Shown here in pieces: positions 1 through 6,993 of a stretch of 17,034 bases of DNA (the stretch's first letter is position 1; each line of letters begins with the position of its first letter). Source of the stretch: an uncultured Lachnospiraceae bacterium (GTDB taxonomy: Bacteria > Bacillota > Clostridia > Lachnospirales > Lachnospiraceae); assembly GCA_946549155.1 (NCBI GenBank), contig CAMNQN010000049.1, forward strand, positions 1 through 17,034. Direction: 5' to 3'. A model generated the notes under the pieces. It searched no databases and was not told the origin of the DNA. It saw nothing but the letters and a program-made list of their open reading frames with translations. Both the position numbers and the translations under genes were made by a program.

Positions 1-50
<50 letters not shown>

Positions 51-75
51 TTCCTGCGTCCTCTAATGAATTATC
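51..75 (-). repeat. Truncated end of the palindromic repeat, left contig edge
   Basis: TCCTGCGTCC at 52-61 is identical to the terminal decamer of the complete element at 5698-5707 and is the reverse complement of the one at 5429-5438. It starts 21 bases after the stop codon of the RelA/SpoT-domain gene, as the complete copy starts 23 bases after the transporter stop. The rest of the copy is replaced by the C run. Confidence 0.7.
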
Positions 76-82
76 TCTCCTC

Positions 83-2011
83 CTACGTCGGTATCTGTGT
101 CATAACCTCTAATTTGAAGCCTTCCCACAGATCTGCCGACACGTTCCAGTCCCGCAGATCTGTCACGATTTTATGATAGAAGGCCTGGCCGCCCCGGACG
201 ATATCGTAGGTGCGGGCATCCGCCCGGGCCTCCAGATGGCGGCCGAAGCTGCAGTGCTTCACATCCTCCGGCCCATAGCTGTCCGTCTCACCGTCCGGCC
301 AGAAAATATACAGCCGCGGAAGCTCCTCCCGCTCTGCATCCAGGCCTCCGATCCTGGCCAGCAGCTTTCTTCCCACATTCTCGTAGCAGGTAAACACATG
401 GGCATAACGCCAGACCGTCCGGGTAAAATCCGACACCCGAAACTGTCCCAGCCATTCCTCATCCATCATTCCCTCCTCCGTCTCCCTGGAGATAATCACC
501 ACAAGGGGGAATACCCGCTCCGGGTCCTTCAGTGCCAGGAGCACCTGGGGAAGCTGCTCCTGGCGCAGGATTCTCCGGCGGTTTCCGCACTCAATGCCGT
601 TGAAAATGCCCACATTGTCCACCACTGCCTTGTAATAGCCCGGGTAACTGAAAAAAATGCCGGCGCTCTCCTGCCCGAAATGATTGTCCCGCTCCGGCTC
701 CGCATAGCCGTTGCAGACCTTCATCCGCACCTCTTCCTGTCCCGTCACCTCCAGGCAGGCCTCCGAATACCAGATCCGGCCTCCCACCTCCAGGTCCATG
801 TGCCGGACATGCATATTCATACGCCCGGCCTGCCGGTCATAGTTTACCCGCACATGGTAGGCAAGGATATCCGCATGGTAAGAAGTGATCTGCTGGGGCA
901 TGCCCGCAAACAGCCCCCCGTACTTCTGCACCACCCATTTATAGATGTACTCTGCCGATTTCTCAAAGATCAAATCCGCCGTCAGCGGCTGATCCGTCTT
1001 CAGGCGGCTGCCGTCCACCCGAGTACACATCTGAAACACGTTGTGCCGCACCAATGGCCGCAGCTCATAGTGCCTGGACTCCGCCAGGCTCTCCTCCCGG
1101 CCGTCATTGTACACATCCCGGGCCTTAAAAATCTCGGTCAGGCGGCTGTCATGAAACTGGCTGTCGTTGAGCAGAGCGATGATGGTATTTACATTAATCG
1201 GAATCTTCCGGCTACGCATCATCAGCTGATCCACCAGCAGGGTCTTCGGTGTCTTGTAGATACACTTCGCCAGGTTATCCACCTGTTCCAGATCCTCATT
1301 CAGAAGCTGTTCCACCTCCGGATAGAGGGAGGCCTCCCCCAGTTTCAGACGGAAATGACTCTTGATCATGTCGCTCCACCGGCCGGTCTTGTACAGGTCG
1401 TGCCCCAGATCCTCAAACAGGCGCACCATGGATTTATCGCACAGCTCCAGGGTGGCCAGAATACTGTTAAAATACCTGGAAAAGCCCTTGTAATCCTTCC
1501 ACAGCTCTTCCCCTTTGTAGCGCATGTCATGCTCGATCTCATGCCAGCCCTCGAAAAACATGGTCTTGATCTGTATCTCAAAGGTATCGTCTATGTACAT
1601 CTCCCAGGTATCTGCTGAAATCTCATCCTTCAGATATTCCGGAAGCCGGAATACGCCGTTTAGCTTCGTGGGCTTAAACTCCTCCTCACTGCGCTCCGAT
1701 GTGGACCATTCAATGGCATCGAAGGTGTGCTCCATGATATTTTTGCAGATATCCACATCATCGTCAAAGTAGAGATTGACCCGCACACCCACCAGATCCT
1801 GAAGCTTCCGGTTCTCGCCATACTCCTTCAGTTCAAATTTCCGGGCCATGGAGGTAGCCGTCTTGATCCGGGAAAACACCCGGAAGTAAAGGCCGCACTG
1901 CTCCAGCCGGTCGCTGATGATCCGCTTTAGGTCCTGTTCCACAATAGCCGGCACCTTAACCCTGGCCGCCAGCTCCTCTTTTGTATAAGTAATCTTCCTT
2001 CGTTCGTTCAA
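83..2011 (-). CDS. RelA/SpoT-type nucleotidyltransferase domain protein with long uncharacterised C-terminal region
   Basis: This 642-residue protein carries an N-terminal (p)ppGpp-synthetase-like domain at about residues 35-170. Visible motifs are R48-I-K50 with S54 and K58, D72-L-V-G-V-R77, E145-I-Q-I-K-T150 and W156-H-E-I-E-H161 followed by YK. These match the synthetase fold of small alarmone synthetases, including the catalytic Glu of the ExQ motif. There is no N-terminal HD hydrolase domain and no recognisable TGS or ACT domain, so it is not a long Rel/SpoT. Residues 170-330 look helical. Residues 330-640 are an unrecognised mixed region, with a beta-rich stretch near 500-575 (FPLVVIIS, LYIFWPDG). 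The product could be an alarmone or a modified RNA/nucleotide; the sequence cannot decide. The start is uncertain: TTG at 2011 follows two in-frame stops, and the next in-frame Met is residue 55, inside the synthetase domain. It lies 74 bases after spoVAB but has its own promoter candidate. Confidence 0.8.
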   Translation of the reverse strand: MNERRKITYTKEELAARVKVPAIVEQDLKRIISDRLEQCGLYFRVFSRIKTATSMARKFELKEYGENRKLQDLVGVRVNLYFDDDVDICKNIMEHTFDAIEWSTSERSEEEFKPTKLNGVFRLPEYLKDEISADTWEMYIDDTFEIQIKTMFFEGWHEIEHDMRYKGEELWKDYKGFSRYFNSILATLELCDKSMVRLFEDLGHDLYKTGRWSDMIKSHFRLKLGEASLYPEVEQLLNEDLEQVDNLAKCIYKTPKTLLVDQLMMRSRKIPINVNTIIALLNDSQFHDSRLTEIFKARDVYNDGREESLAESRHYELRPLVRHNVFQMCTRVDGSRLKTDQPLTADLIFEKSAEYIYKWVVQKYGGLFAGMPQQITSYHADILAYHVRVNYDRQAGRMNMHVRHMDLEVGGRIWYSEACLEVTGQEEVRMKVCNGYAEPERDNHFGQESAGIFFSYPGYYKAVVDNVGIFNGIECGNRRRILRQEQLPQVLLALKDPERVFPLVVIISRETEEGMMDEEWLGQFRVSDFTRTVWRYAHVFTCYENVGRKLLARIGGLDAEREELPRLYIFWPDGETDSYGPEDVKHCSFGRHLEARADARTYDIVRGGQAFYHKIVTDLRDWNVSADLWEGFKLEVMTQIPT

Positions 2012-2014
2012 ATT

Positions 2015-2038
2015 CTATCACACCACCAATATCTCCAT
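2015..2038 (-). other. Possible six-codon leader peptide ahead of the RelA/SpoT-domain gene
   Basis: An ATG at 2038-2036 opens a frame encoding MEILVV, followed by two consecutive stops, TGA at 2020-2018 and TAG at 2017-2015. One codon later comes the TTG start assigned to the large gene, in the same frame. The ATG lies just downstream of the predicted transcription start and has no room for a Shine-Dalgarno sequence. It may be a translational-control leader, the relic of an older N-terminus, or chance. Confidence 0.25.
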
Positions 2039-2047
2039 TTTGTTTTT

Positions 2048-2076
2048 AGTATAACAGATTTTTCCCGATTACAAAA
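2048..2076 (-). promoter_or_regulatory. Sigma-A promoter candidate for the RelA/SpoT-domain gene
   Basis: On the minus strand TATACT (2053-2048) is preceded by TGT, giving an extended -10 (TGnTATACT). Seventeen bases upstream is TTTTGT (2076-2071), a weak -35; TTGTAA at 2074-2069 is a better match but with a 15-base spacer. It sits in the 74-base gap after spoVAB, so the gene is probably not solely dependent on spoVA transcription. Confidence 0.5.
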
Positions 2077-2085
2077 GGGCCGCGC

Positions 2086-2511
2086 TCATTTTTTTCCCCA
2101 GCGAAGATAAAATTCCAGTAAGCTCCCCACTGTTTTTCCCAGGGCCAGGCCCACCACGATCCAACTGGTTCCCTTTGTCAGATTCAACCGTCTGGCAAAC
2201 ACGGGAAATACGTTCAGCATCTCCGCCAGGGCCATGATCCAGCCTCCCACAAAGATTCCGAAAAACAGCCCCATAACCAGCAGCCCCGGCCACTGCAGAG
2301 GCAGTTTCGGAAAATAGACCGTCATGATATTGCCCCAGATTCCCCCCAGGCAGATGGCCGTCTCATACACCCTGACATGCGCCGCCGTGTGGCTGATACC
2401 CGCGAAGCGGCGGATAATCCCTAACCCCACGATCAGCGCCACCACACCTCCCGCCACCAGGGAACCGCCGGAAAATCCTACCGCCGCCAGAAAAATTTTG
2501 CTTCCCGCCAT
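2086..2511 (-). CDS. spoVAB: Stage V sporulation protein AB (SpoVAB)
   Basis: A 141-residue, strongly hydrophobic protein with about four membrane segments (roughly 5-30, 45-65, 72-98 and 115-135). The Gly-rich first segment leading into GLGIIRRFAGISHT, then a YE-containing loop (VRVYETA), are the pattern I recognise for SpoVAB. In Bacillus, SpoVA proteins sit in the forespore inner membrane and move Ca-dipicolinic acid; the specific part played by SpoVAB is unknown. It starts at an ATG with AGGAGG seven bases upstream and lies 40 bases after spoVAA, so the two are co-transcribed. spoVAC, AD and AE, which carry the best-defined transport and germination roles, do not follow; the next gene is the RelA/SpoT-domain protein. 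Confidence 0.85.
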   Translation of the reverse strand: MAGSKIFLAAVGFSGGSLVAGGVVALIVGLGIIRRFAGISHTAAHVRVYETAICLGGIWGNIMTVYFPKLPLQWPGLLVMGLFFGIFVGGWIMALAEMLNVFPVFARRLNLTKGTSWIVVGLALGKTVGSLLEFYLRWGKK

Positions 2512-2551
2512 ATCTGTCCCTCCTGTTTCCCGTCTGTCTCTTTCTCCCGTC

Positions 2552-3172
2552 TCACCTGTTTTGCTTCTCCGGATTCCGGTTATCCGCCTCGATCAGCGTC
2601 GTATTGACCTGATCCTCATAGGAGCGCATCTCCATCTCCAGCGGGGTAGGATCCGCTGTCAGCTTTTTCTTTGAAAAATGATTAAAAAACAGGAAAATAC
2701 CTGCTCCCAGACCCACAGAGTAGGAAGCCTCCAGCACCGTAAAGCCATCGGATGGGGCCCCGGTGAACAGCAAATACATTTTCTCAAACAGCTCCGTGAT
2801 TCCCACATCGTTGTTAAAAGCCATGATGGAAAAAGCAGCCCCAAAGAAGGCCAGCAGGCAGACCCCCAGGGTTTTCATCCACTGCCACAGCAATCCCGGA
2901 TTGCCCTTCTTTTCCAGTGTCACAATAAAGTCCGCCTCTCCAAGGTTATTCACCTCCACAGACGGATATTCCTTCTGAATCGCCTCGATCACATCCAGGA
3001 CAGAAAAAACATACCGGCCCGGCCCGTTGATCTGTCCGGCTGGAATTTTCAGCAGTTTCAGCTTTACCTCCAGAGCCTTATCGCTGCAGCTGACCTTGCC
3101 CACATCCTTCAGGCAAAAGCGCTCCGAGGGTACCTTTACATTCTGGTCTATTTGCAGGTATACCGTCGTCAT
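2552..3172 (-). CDS. spoVAA: Stage V sporulation protein AA (SpoVAA)
   Basis: A 206-residue protein with a soluble N-terminal half (about 1-95), two membrane segments (about 99-120 and 149-165) and a polar C-terminal tail. The N-terminal half (VYLQIDQNVKV ... FSVLDVIEAIQKEYP ... NNLGEADFIV) fits the SpoVAA family, which pairs with SpoVAB. I chose the ATG at 3172 because it overlaps the stop of the upstream small gene as ATGA, the usual sign of translational coupling. Alternatives in frame are a GTG at 3187 and an ATG at 3178. It is expected in the forespore inner membrane, contributing to dipicolinic acid uptake or its control. Confidence 0.85.
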   Translation of the reverse strand: MTTVYLQIDQNVKVPSERFCLKDVGKVSCSDKALEVKLKLLKIPAGQINGPGRYVFSVLDVIEAIQKEYPSVEVNNLGEADFIVTLEKKGNPGLLWQWMKTLGVCLLAFFGAAFSIMAFNNDVGITELFEKMYLLFTGAPSDGFTVLEASYSVGLGAGIFLFFNHFSKKKLTADPTPLEMEMRSYEDQVNTTLIEADNRNPEKQNR

Positions 3173-3324
3173 AGCCATCCGCCCCACTCTTTGCCGATGT
3201 TTTTCACCAGCGTACCGTTTTTACCAAGCTCCTCGGGCTTCCAACCCCAGAATACGCAAAAAATACCGGCTGCCAGCGCCAGCGTCAGCAAAACCAGACA
3301 GCATTTTTCCACCTTTTTCTTCAT
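3169..3324 (-). CDS. Small single-span membrane protein preceding spoVAA
   Basis: This 51-residue peptide begins MKKKVEKCC, continues into one hydrophobic segment at about residues 8-28, and ends in a short polar tail closing with WGGWL. The ATG at 3324 has AGGAG 11 bases upstream, a good start. Its TGA overlaps the spoVAA start by four bases (ATGA), so it is almost certainly translated with the spoVA genes. There is no convincing lipobox: the residue before the nearest Cys is Phe. I do not recognise the family. Position suggests a sporulation or forespore membrane role, which is inference only. Confidence 0.6.
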   Translation of the reverse strand: MKKKVEKCCLVLLTLALAAGIFCVFWGWKPEELGKNGTLVKNIGKEWGGWL

Positions 3325-3424
3325 ATTATAAAGTTCTCCTTTCACACCCATAACCGGCGGCTGCCCCAGCGCATCCGCTCCATTTTGCACCGCCTCTGCC
3401 CCCGATTAGCTCCATTCGTATCAT

Positions 3425-3454
3425 CAGTATCTGCACTTTTCTGGTTTCTATACA
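3425..3454 (-). promoter_or_regulatory. Sigma-G/sigma-F-like sporulation promoter candidate for the spoVA unit
   Basis: On the minus strand TGTATA (3454-3449) is followed after 17 bases by GATACTG (3431-3425). Bacillus sigma-G promoters have a TGnATA-like -35 and a CATACTA-like -10, so both boxes match partly. The site is about 100 bases upstream of the 51-aa gene that opens the unit. Expected regulation is forespore-specific; the match is suggestive, not decisive. Confidence 0.4.
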
Positions 3455-3462
3455 GAAAAATC

Positions 3463-3491
3463 TTGTCAATCGGACATTTATCCATTATTAT
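3463..3491 (+). promoter_or_regulatory. Sigma-A promoter of the Na/Pi cotransporter gene
   Basis: TTGTCA (3463-3468), a 17-base spacer and TATTAT (3486-3491) form a good sigma-A promoter facing right. The predicted start near 3498 leaves a leader of about 100 bases. It lies back to back with the sporulation promoter candidate, only nine bases away. Confidence 0.65.
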
Positions 3492-3498
3492 AAAAGAT

Positions 3499-3518
3499 AA
3501 GGGTTTTACGAAAACCTT
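3499..3518 (+). promoter_or_regulatory. Inverted repeat at the predicted 5' end of the transporter mRNA
   Basis: AAGGGTTTT and AAAACCTT flank a three-base ACG loop, giving an eight-pair stem with one bulged G. It begins at the predicted transcription start. It could be a 5' mRNA-protecting hairpin or an operator; a second, weaker five-pair hairpin (CCTGT/ACAGG) follows about ten bases later. No function is shown. Confidence 0.4.
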
Positions 3519-3596
3519 ACCTGTTTTTTACAGGGACATACAATTTTATACGGATCAGACTTTTATCTCACGCTAACGATAAGGAGAATTAAGAAA

Positions 3597-5405
3597 ATGG
3601 ACGCAATTCTTACTTTGATCTCGCTGTTGGGCGGTCTTGCCATGTTTCTTTATGGAATGGAGATTATGGGCGACGGCTTAAAGCAGGGATCTGGCTCTAC
3701 ACTGAAAAAGTTTCTTGGTAAGCTGACACAGAACGCTCTGATAGGTATGATTACCGGTGCACTGGTAACCGCCATCATCCAGAGCTCCACCGCCACCATC
3801 GTTCTGACGGTGGGCCTGATCGGTGCCGGTATCCTGAACCTGCGGCAGGCAGTCAGCATTGTTCTCGGTGCCAACATCGGTACCACAGTCACCGCACAGC
3901 TCCTTCGACTGATGGATCTGGAGACCTCCCGGGGGTCCCTCCTCACCTTCTTTAAGCCGGAAACACTGGCGCCTCTGGCCATGATCATCGGGATTGTCCT
4001 GGTGATGTTCATCAAAAAAGAACGCACGAAAAATGTGGGAACCATCTGCCTGGGCTTTGGCATCCTCTTCAGCGGTCTGATTTCCATGACCGCCGCAGTG
4101 GAACCTCTGGCTGAATCCCAGGCCTTCGCAGATGTGATTTCCTATTTCAGCAACATACCGATGCTGGGGATTCTGGTTGGACTGGTCTGTACTGTGATTA
4201 TTCAGAGCTCCTCTGCCATGGTAGGTATTCTGCAGGCCCTGTCCTCCACCGGTGTCCTGACCTTCAACCTGGTGTATCCCATTATCATGGGCATTAATCT
4301 GGGTACCTGCGTCACCACCGCCATGGTCTGTTCCATCGGCAGCTCCAAGGACGCAAAGCGTACCGGAGTGGTACATATTGTGTTTAATGTAATCGGAACC
4401 ATTCTGTTTATGATCGGCATGACCCTGATTCAACGGGCGGGAGCGTTCCCGTCTCTGTGGAACAGCATCGTGGACAGCGGCGCCATCGCCAATTTCCAGA
4501 CGCTGTTTAACCTGCTGACCGCCATTGTCCTGCTGCCCTTCACCGGAGTCCTGGTGGATATCTCCTGTAAGATCATCAAGGATGACCCTGTGGAGGAGGA
4601 CAAATATCCGGAGTTGGCGGCTTTGGATAAGAAGCTGATGATTTCCCCCACCCTGGCCTTAAACCAGGTGGCCAAGTCTCTCACCGCCATGGCGAAGGCA
4701 GCCCGGGACAACGTGGAGCTGAGCCTGCAGCAGTTTAACGGATACGACGAGAAGCGCACGGAGGTGATCAATGCCAGAGAGGACCGGTTGGACCGGTTCG
4801 CCGACAACGCGGACAATTATCTGATCGAACTGTCCAAGAGCATTGAAAATGAGGCGGACAAACTGCAGCTGAATATGCTGATGCAGTGTACCCCCAACGT
4901 GGAACGTATCGGCGATTACGCCACCAATTTTGACGAGATGGCCCAGAAGATGGCAGCAGACAACCTGGTCTTCTCCGAAAATGCCCAGAAGGAATTTAAA
5001 ATTCTGGGCGAGGCCATTCTGGAAATCCTGCGCCTGACGGTAAATGCCCTGGAGACAGACGACGAGCTGGTGGCCCGCCGGATCGAACCCTTAGAGGAAG
5101 TCATCGACGATATGGTGCTGCTGCTGAAAAACCGGCACACAGACCGCCTCTGCAAGGGAATCTGTTCCATCAGCTCCGGTCTGGTGTTTATGGATGCCCT
5201 CACCTATCTGGAACGATCCGCTGATCAGTGTTCCAGCATCGCCATGCTGGTTATGAGCAAAAATAACGCGGCAATTTTGCAGAACCATCATCAGTATCTG
5301 GAGGAGCTTCATGCCTGCAGCGACCAGTCCTATCTGGCAGAGCATCGGAACCGGAAGGAACAGTATCTGGTGCCGCTGGAGAATATTGTGTACGCGGAAG
5401 GATAG
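3597..5405 (+). CDS. Na/Pi cotransporter family protein with PhoU-like C-terminal domain
   Basis: A 602-residue membrane protein. Residues 1-325 hold the two-fold repeated Na/Pi-cotransporter core: QSST at 62-65 with GANIGTT at 91-97, then QSSS at 203-206 with GINLGT at 232-237. The QSS motifs are the family's substrate/ion-binding signature. Several membrane spans cover about 4-24, 45-98, 124-140, 148-168, 188-244, 258-278 and 300-325. Residues 345-602 are soluble and helical, resembling PhoU domains that sense or gate phosphate transport. Predicted role: sodium-coupled phosphate movement across the cytoplasmic membrane; direction and substrate are not proven. ATG at 3597 has AAGGAG ten bases upstream. 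It is a monocistronic unit with its own promoter, and a palindromic repeat starts 23 bases after its stop. Confidence 0.88.
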   Translation: MDAILTLISLLGGLAMFLYGMEIMGDGLKQGSGSTLKKFLGKLTQNALIGMITGALVTAIIQSSTATIVLTVGLIGAGILNLRQAVSIVLGANIGTTVTAQLLRLMDLETSRGSLLTFFKPETLAPLAMIIGIVLVMFIKKERTKNVGTICLGFGILFSGLISMTAAVEPLAESQAFADVISYFSNIPMLGILVGLVCTVIIQSSSAMVGILQALSSTGVLTFNLVYPIIMGINLGTCVTTAMVCSIGSSKDAKRTGVVHIVFNVIGTILFMIGMTLIQRAGAFPSLWNSIVDSGAIANFQTLFNLLTAIVLLPFTGVLVDISCKIIKDDPVEEDKYPELAALDKKLMISPTLALNQVAKSLTAMAKAARDNVELSLQQFNGYDEKRTEVINAREDRLDRFADNADNYLIELSKSIENEADKLQLNMLMQCTPNVERIGDYATNFDEMAQKMAADNLVFSENAQKEFKILGEAILEILRLTVNALETDDELVARRIEPLEEVIDDMVLLLKNRHTDRLCKGICSISSGLVFMDALTYLERSADQCSSIAMLVMSKNNAAILQNHHQYLEELHACSDQSYLAEHRNRKEQYLVPLENIVYAEG

Positions 5406-5428
5406 GGGTTCATTTTTGTTGGAGAAGG

Positions 5429-5707
5429 GGACGCAGGAAGAGTCGGGGCCGGGAAGGCAGAACGATCTGAAAAACATTGCGCAGGATACGTTTGAAACAC
5501 TTGGATGGAGACGCTCTTTGATTTCAGGAGAGTCGACAGCCCTCAGGGCTGACGGCTCAGGGGCACTGAGCCGGGAAATCATCAGGATTTCCTGGCGAAC
5601 TGCCCCGGTGCCCGAAATCAAAGAGCGGCTCCCTCTTAGTGTCTCTTCGTATCCGAAGCAGTTTTTCAGATCGTTCTGCCCTTCCGCCCCTGCCTTATCC
5701 TGCGTCC
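5429..5707. repeat. Complete copy of a ~279-bp imperfect palindromic repeat element
   Basis: The ends are the inverted decamers GGACGCAGGA (5429-5438) and TCCTGCGTCC (5698-5707). Further in are a perfect 20-base inverted repeat, 5456-5475 with 5661-5680, and a perfect 14-base one, 5512-5525 with 5614-5627. The arms are 97 and 94 bases. Weaker similarity continues outward (TTTTGTT and GAA in the same positions). Partial copies with the same end occur at both window edges, so this is a dispersed family. There is no transposase inside, so it would be a non-autonomous or REP/BIME-like element. It fills the space between two convergent genes that have no other visible terminator. I do not recognise a named family. 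Confidence 0.85.
5512..5627. other. Central structured region of the repeat: three hairpins closed by a 14-bp stem, pseudoknot potential
   Basis: Inside the 14-base stem (5512-5525/5614-5627) are three consecutive perfect hairpins: CAGCCC-TCA-GGGCTG at 5537-5551, GGCTCA-(7)-TGAGCC at 5554-5572 and GGAAATC-(5)-GATTTCC at 5574-5592. The seven-base loop of the second, GGGGCAC at 5560-5566, can pair with TGCCCC at 5601-5606 or GTGCCC at 5608-5613. Together this is a multi-branch junction with a possible pseudoknot, which looks like folded RNA more than plain spacer. Because the region is palindromic, either strand could fold. Confidence 0.5.
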
Positions 5708-5742
5708 TGTTCATTAACAAAACACGCGCCTGCACAATTGCT

Positions 5743-6954
5743 TTAAAGATTCGCGCTCTCAAACTTGGGCTCATACCCGTTATCCCGCAGCGCCTGCACA
5801 ATCCGGTTCTTATGCTCCGTTCCAAAGGACTCCAGCGTGATCTTCAGCTCCACCGCCGCGTTTCGGTTGGTGCTGACGAACTGGTTGTGATCCAGCTTGA
5901 TGACATTTCCCTGCTCCTTGGCGATCACGGAAGCCACCCGTACCAGCTCCCCGGCCTTATCCGGCAGCAGAACGGAGATGGTGAAAATGCGGTCCCTCTG
6001 AATCAGGCCATGCTGTACCACGGAGGACATGGTGATCACATCCATATTTCCGCCGCTGAGCACGGACACCACCTTTTTGCCCTTCACATCCAGATGCTTG
6101 AGCGCCGCCACGGTCAGCAGTCCGGAGTTCTCCACCACCATCTTGTGGTTTTCCACCATATCCAGGAAAGCCACAATCAGCTCGTCATCCTCCACGGTGA
6201 GGATATCGTCCAGGTTTTCCTGCAGATAGGGGAAAATATGCTCTCCCGGCGTCTTTACCGCGGTGCCGTCCGCAATGGTATTCACCCCCGGCAGCGTCAC
6301 CACGTGTCCCGCCTCCCTGGAGGCTTTCAGGCAGGCTGCCCCCGCCGGCTCCACGCCGATAACCCGGATCTTGGGATTCAGCAGCTTCGCCAGAGTGGAG
6401 ACCCCGGTGGCCAGTCCGCCGCCGCCCACCGGGACCAGAATATAGTCCACCAGCGGCAGCTCCTTGAAAATCTCCATGGCAATGGTGCCCTGCCCTGTGG
6501 CCACCGCCGGATCGTCAAAGGGATGGATAAAGGTATATCCCTTTTCCTCCGCCAGCTCCAGCGCATACTGACAGGCCTCGTCATAGACATCCCCGTACAG
6601 CACCACCTCGGCGCCGTAACTTTTCGTACGGTTCACCTTCATCAGGGGGGTGGTGGTGGGCATTACGATCACAGCCCTGCAGCCATAAGCTTTGGCCGCG
6701 TAGGCCACGCCCTGGGCGTGGTTTCCCGCAGAGGCCGTAATCAGTCCCTTCTGCCGCTCTTCCTGGCTTAAGGTACTGATCTTATAGTAGGCGCCCCGGA
6801 TCTTATAAGCCCCTGTGACCTGCATGTTTTCCGGCTTTAAATAGATCTTGTTTCCGGTCTGGGCACTGAAATATTCACTGTATACCAGCTTCGTCTGCTG
6901 GGTCACTTTCTGTACAATCTCCGAGGCTTCCTCAAATGCTTCTAATGTTAACAT
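5743..6954 (-). CDS. ilvA: Threonine ammonia-lyase with C-terminal ACT domain (IlvA/TdcB type)
   Basis: A PLP enzyme that deaminates threonine to 2-oxobutyrate and ammonia, feeding isoleucine synthesis or threonine catabolism. The PLP lysine is K51 in GAYKIRGA, S75-AGNH is the substrate loop and GGGG at 177-180 is the phosphate-binding loop. Residues about 325-403 form one ACT regulatory domain (IFTISVLLPDKAGEL), giving the 400-residue single-ACT form rather than the longer 500-residue IlvA, so tdcB is an equally fair name. I start at ATG 6954: AGGAG lies 11 bases upstream, whereas the in-frame GTG at 6966 overlaps that same AGGAG and has no spacing. It follows ftsY by 39 bases and is probably the last gene of the block; its stop is 35 bases from the palindromic repeat. 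Confidence 0.9.
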   Translation of the reverse strand: MLTLEAFEEASEIVQKVTQQTKLVYSEYFSAQTGNKIYLKPENMQVTGAYKIRGAYYKISTLSQEERQKGLITASAGNHAQGVAYAAKAYGCRAVIVMPTTTPLMKVNRTKSYGAEVVLYGDVYDEACQYALELAEEKGYTFIHPFDDPAVATGQGTIAMEIFKELPLVDYILVPVGGGGLATGVSTLAKLLNPKIRVIGVEPAGAACLKASREAGHVVTLPGVNTIADGTAVKTPGEHIFPYLQENLDDILTVEDDELIVAFLDMVENHKMVVENSGLLTVAALKHLDVKGKKVVSVLSGGNMDVITMSSVVQHGLIQRDRIFTISVLLPDKAGELVRVASVIAKEQGNVIKLDHNQFVSTNRNAAVELKITLESFGTEHKNRIVQALRDNGYEPKFESANL

Positions 6955-6993
6955 CTCTACTGTCACTCCTATCTTTCTCTTCTTCGCAGCAGC

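Noticed and set aside
173..1618. Long plus-strand open frame (481 codons) opposite the RelA/SpoT-domain gene
   Set aside because: It is Pro/Leu/His-rich, has no recognisable motifs, and mirrors a minus-strand gene with clear domain motifs.
3678..4433. Minus-strand frame of 251 codons inside the Na/Pi cotransporter gene
   Set aside because: Gly/His/Gln-rich shadow of the transporter's codons with no motifs.
5091..5825. Minus-strand open frame of 244 codons spanning the repeat and the 3' end of the transporter gene
   Set aside because: It overlaps two real genes in antisense or another frame and has no family match; its openness comes from the repeat.
5311..6771. Plus-strand open frame of 486 codons running from the transporter end through the repeat into the threonine ammonia-lyase gene
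   Set aside because: Most of it is antisense to a well-supported gene; the start lies inside the transporter gene and no ribosome binding site supports it. Only the repeat portion is discussed, as a finding.
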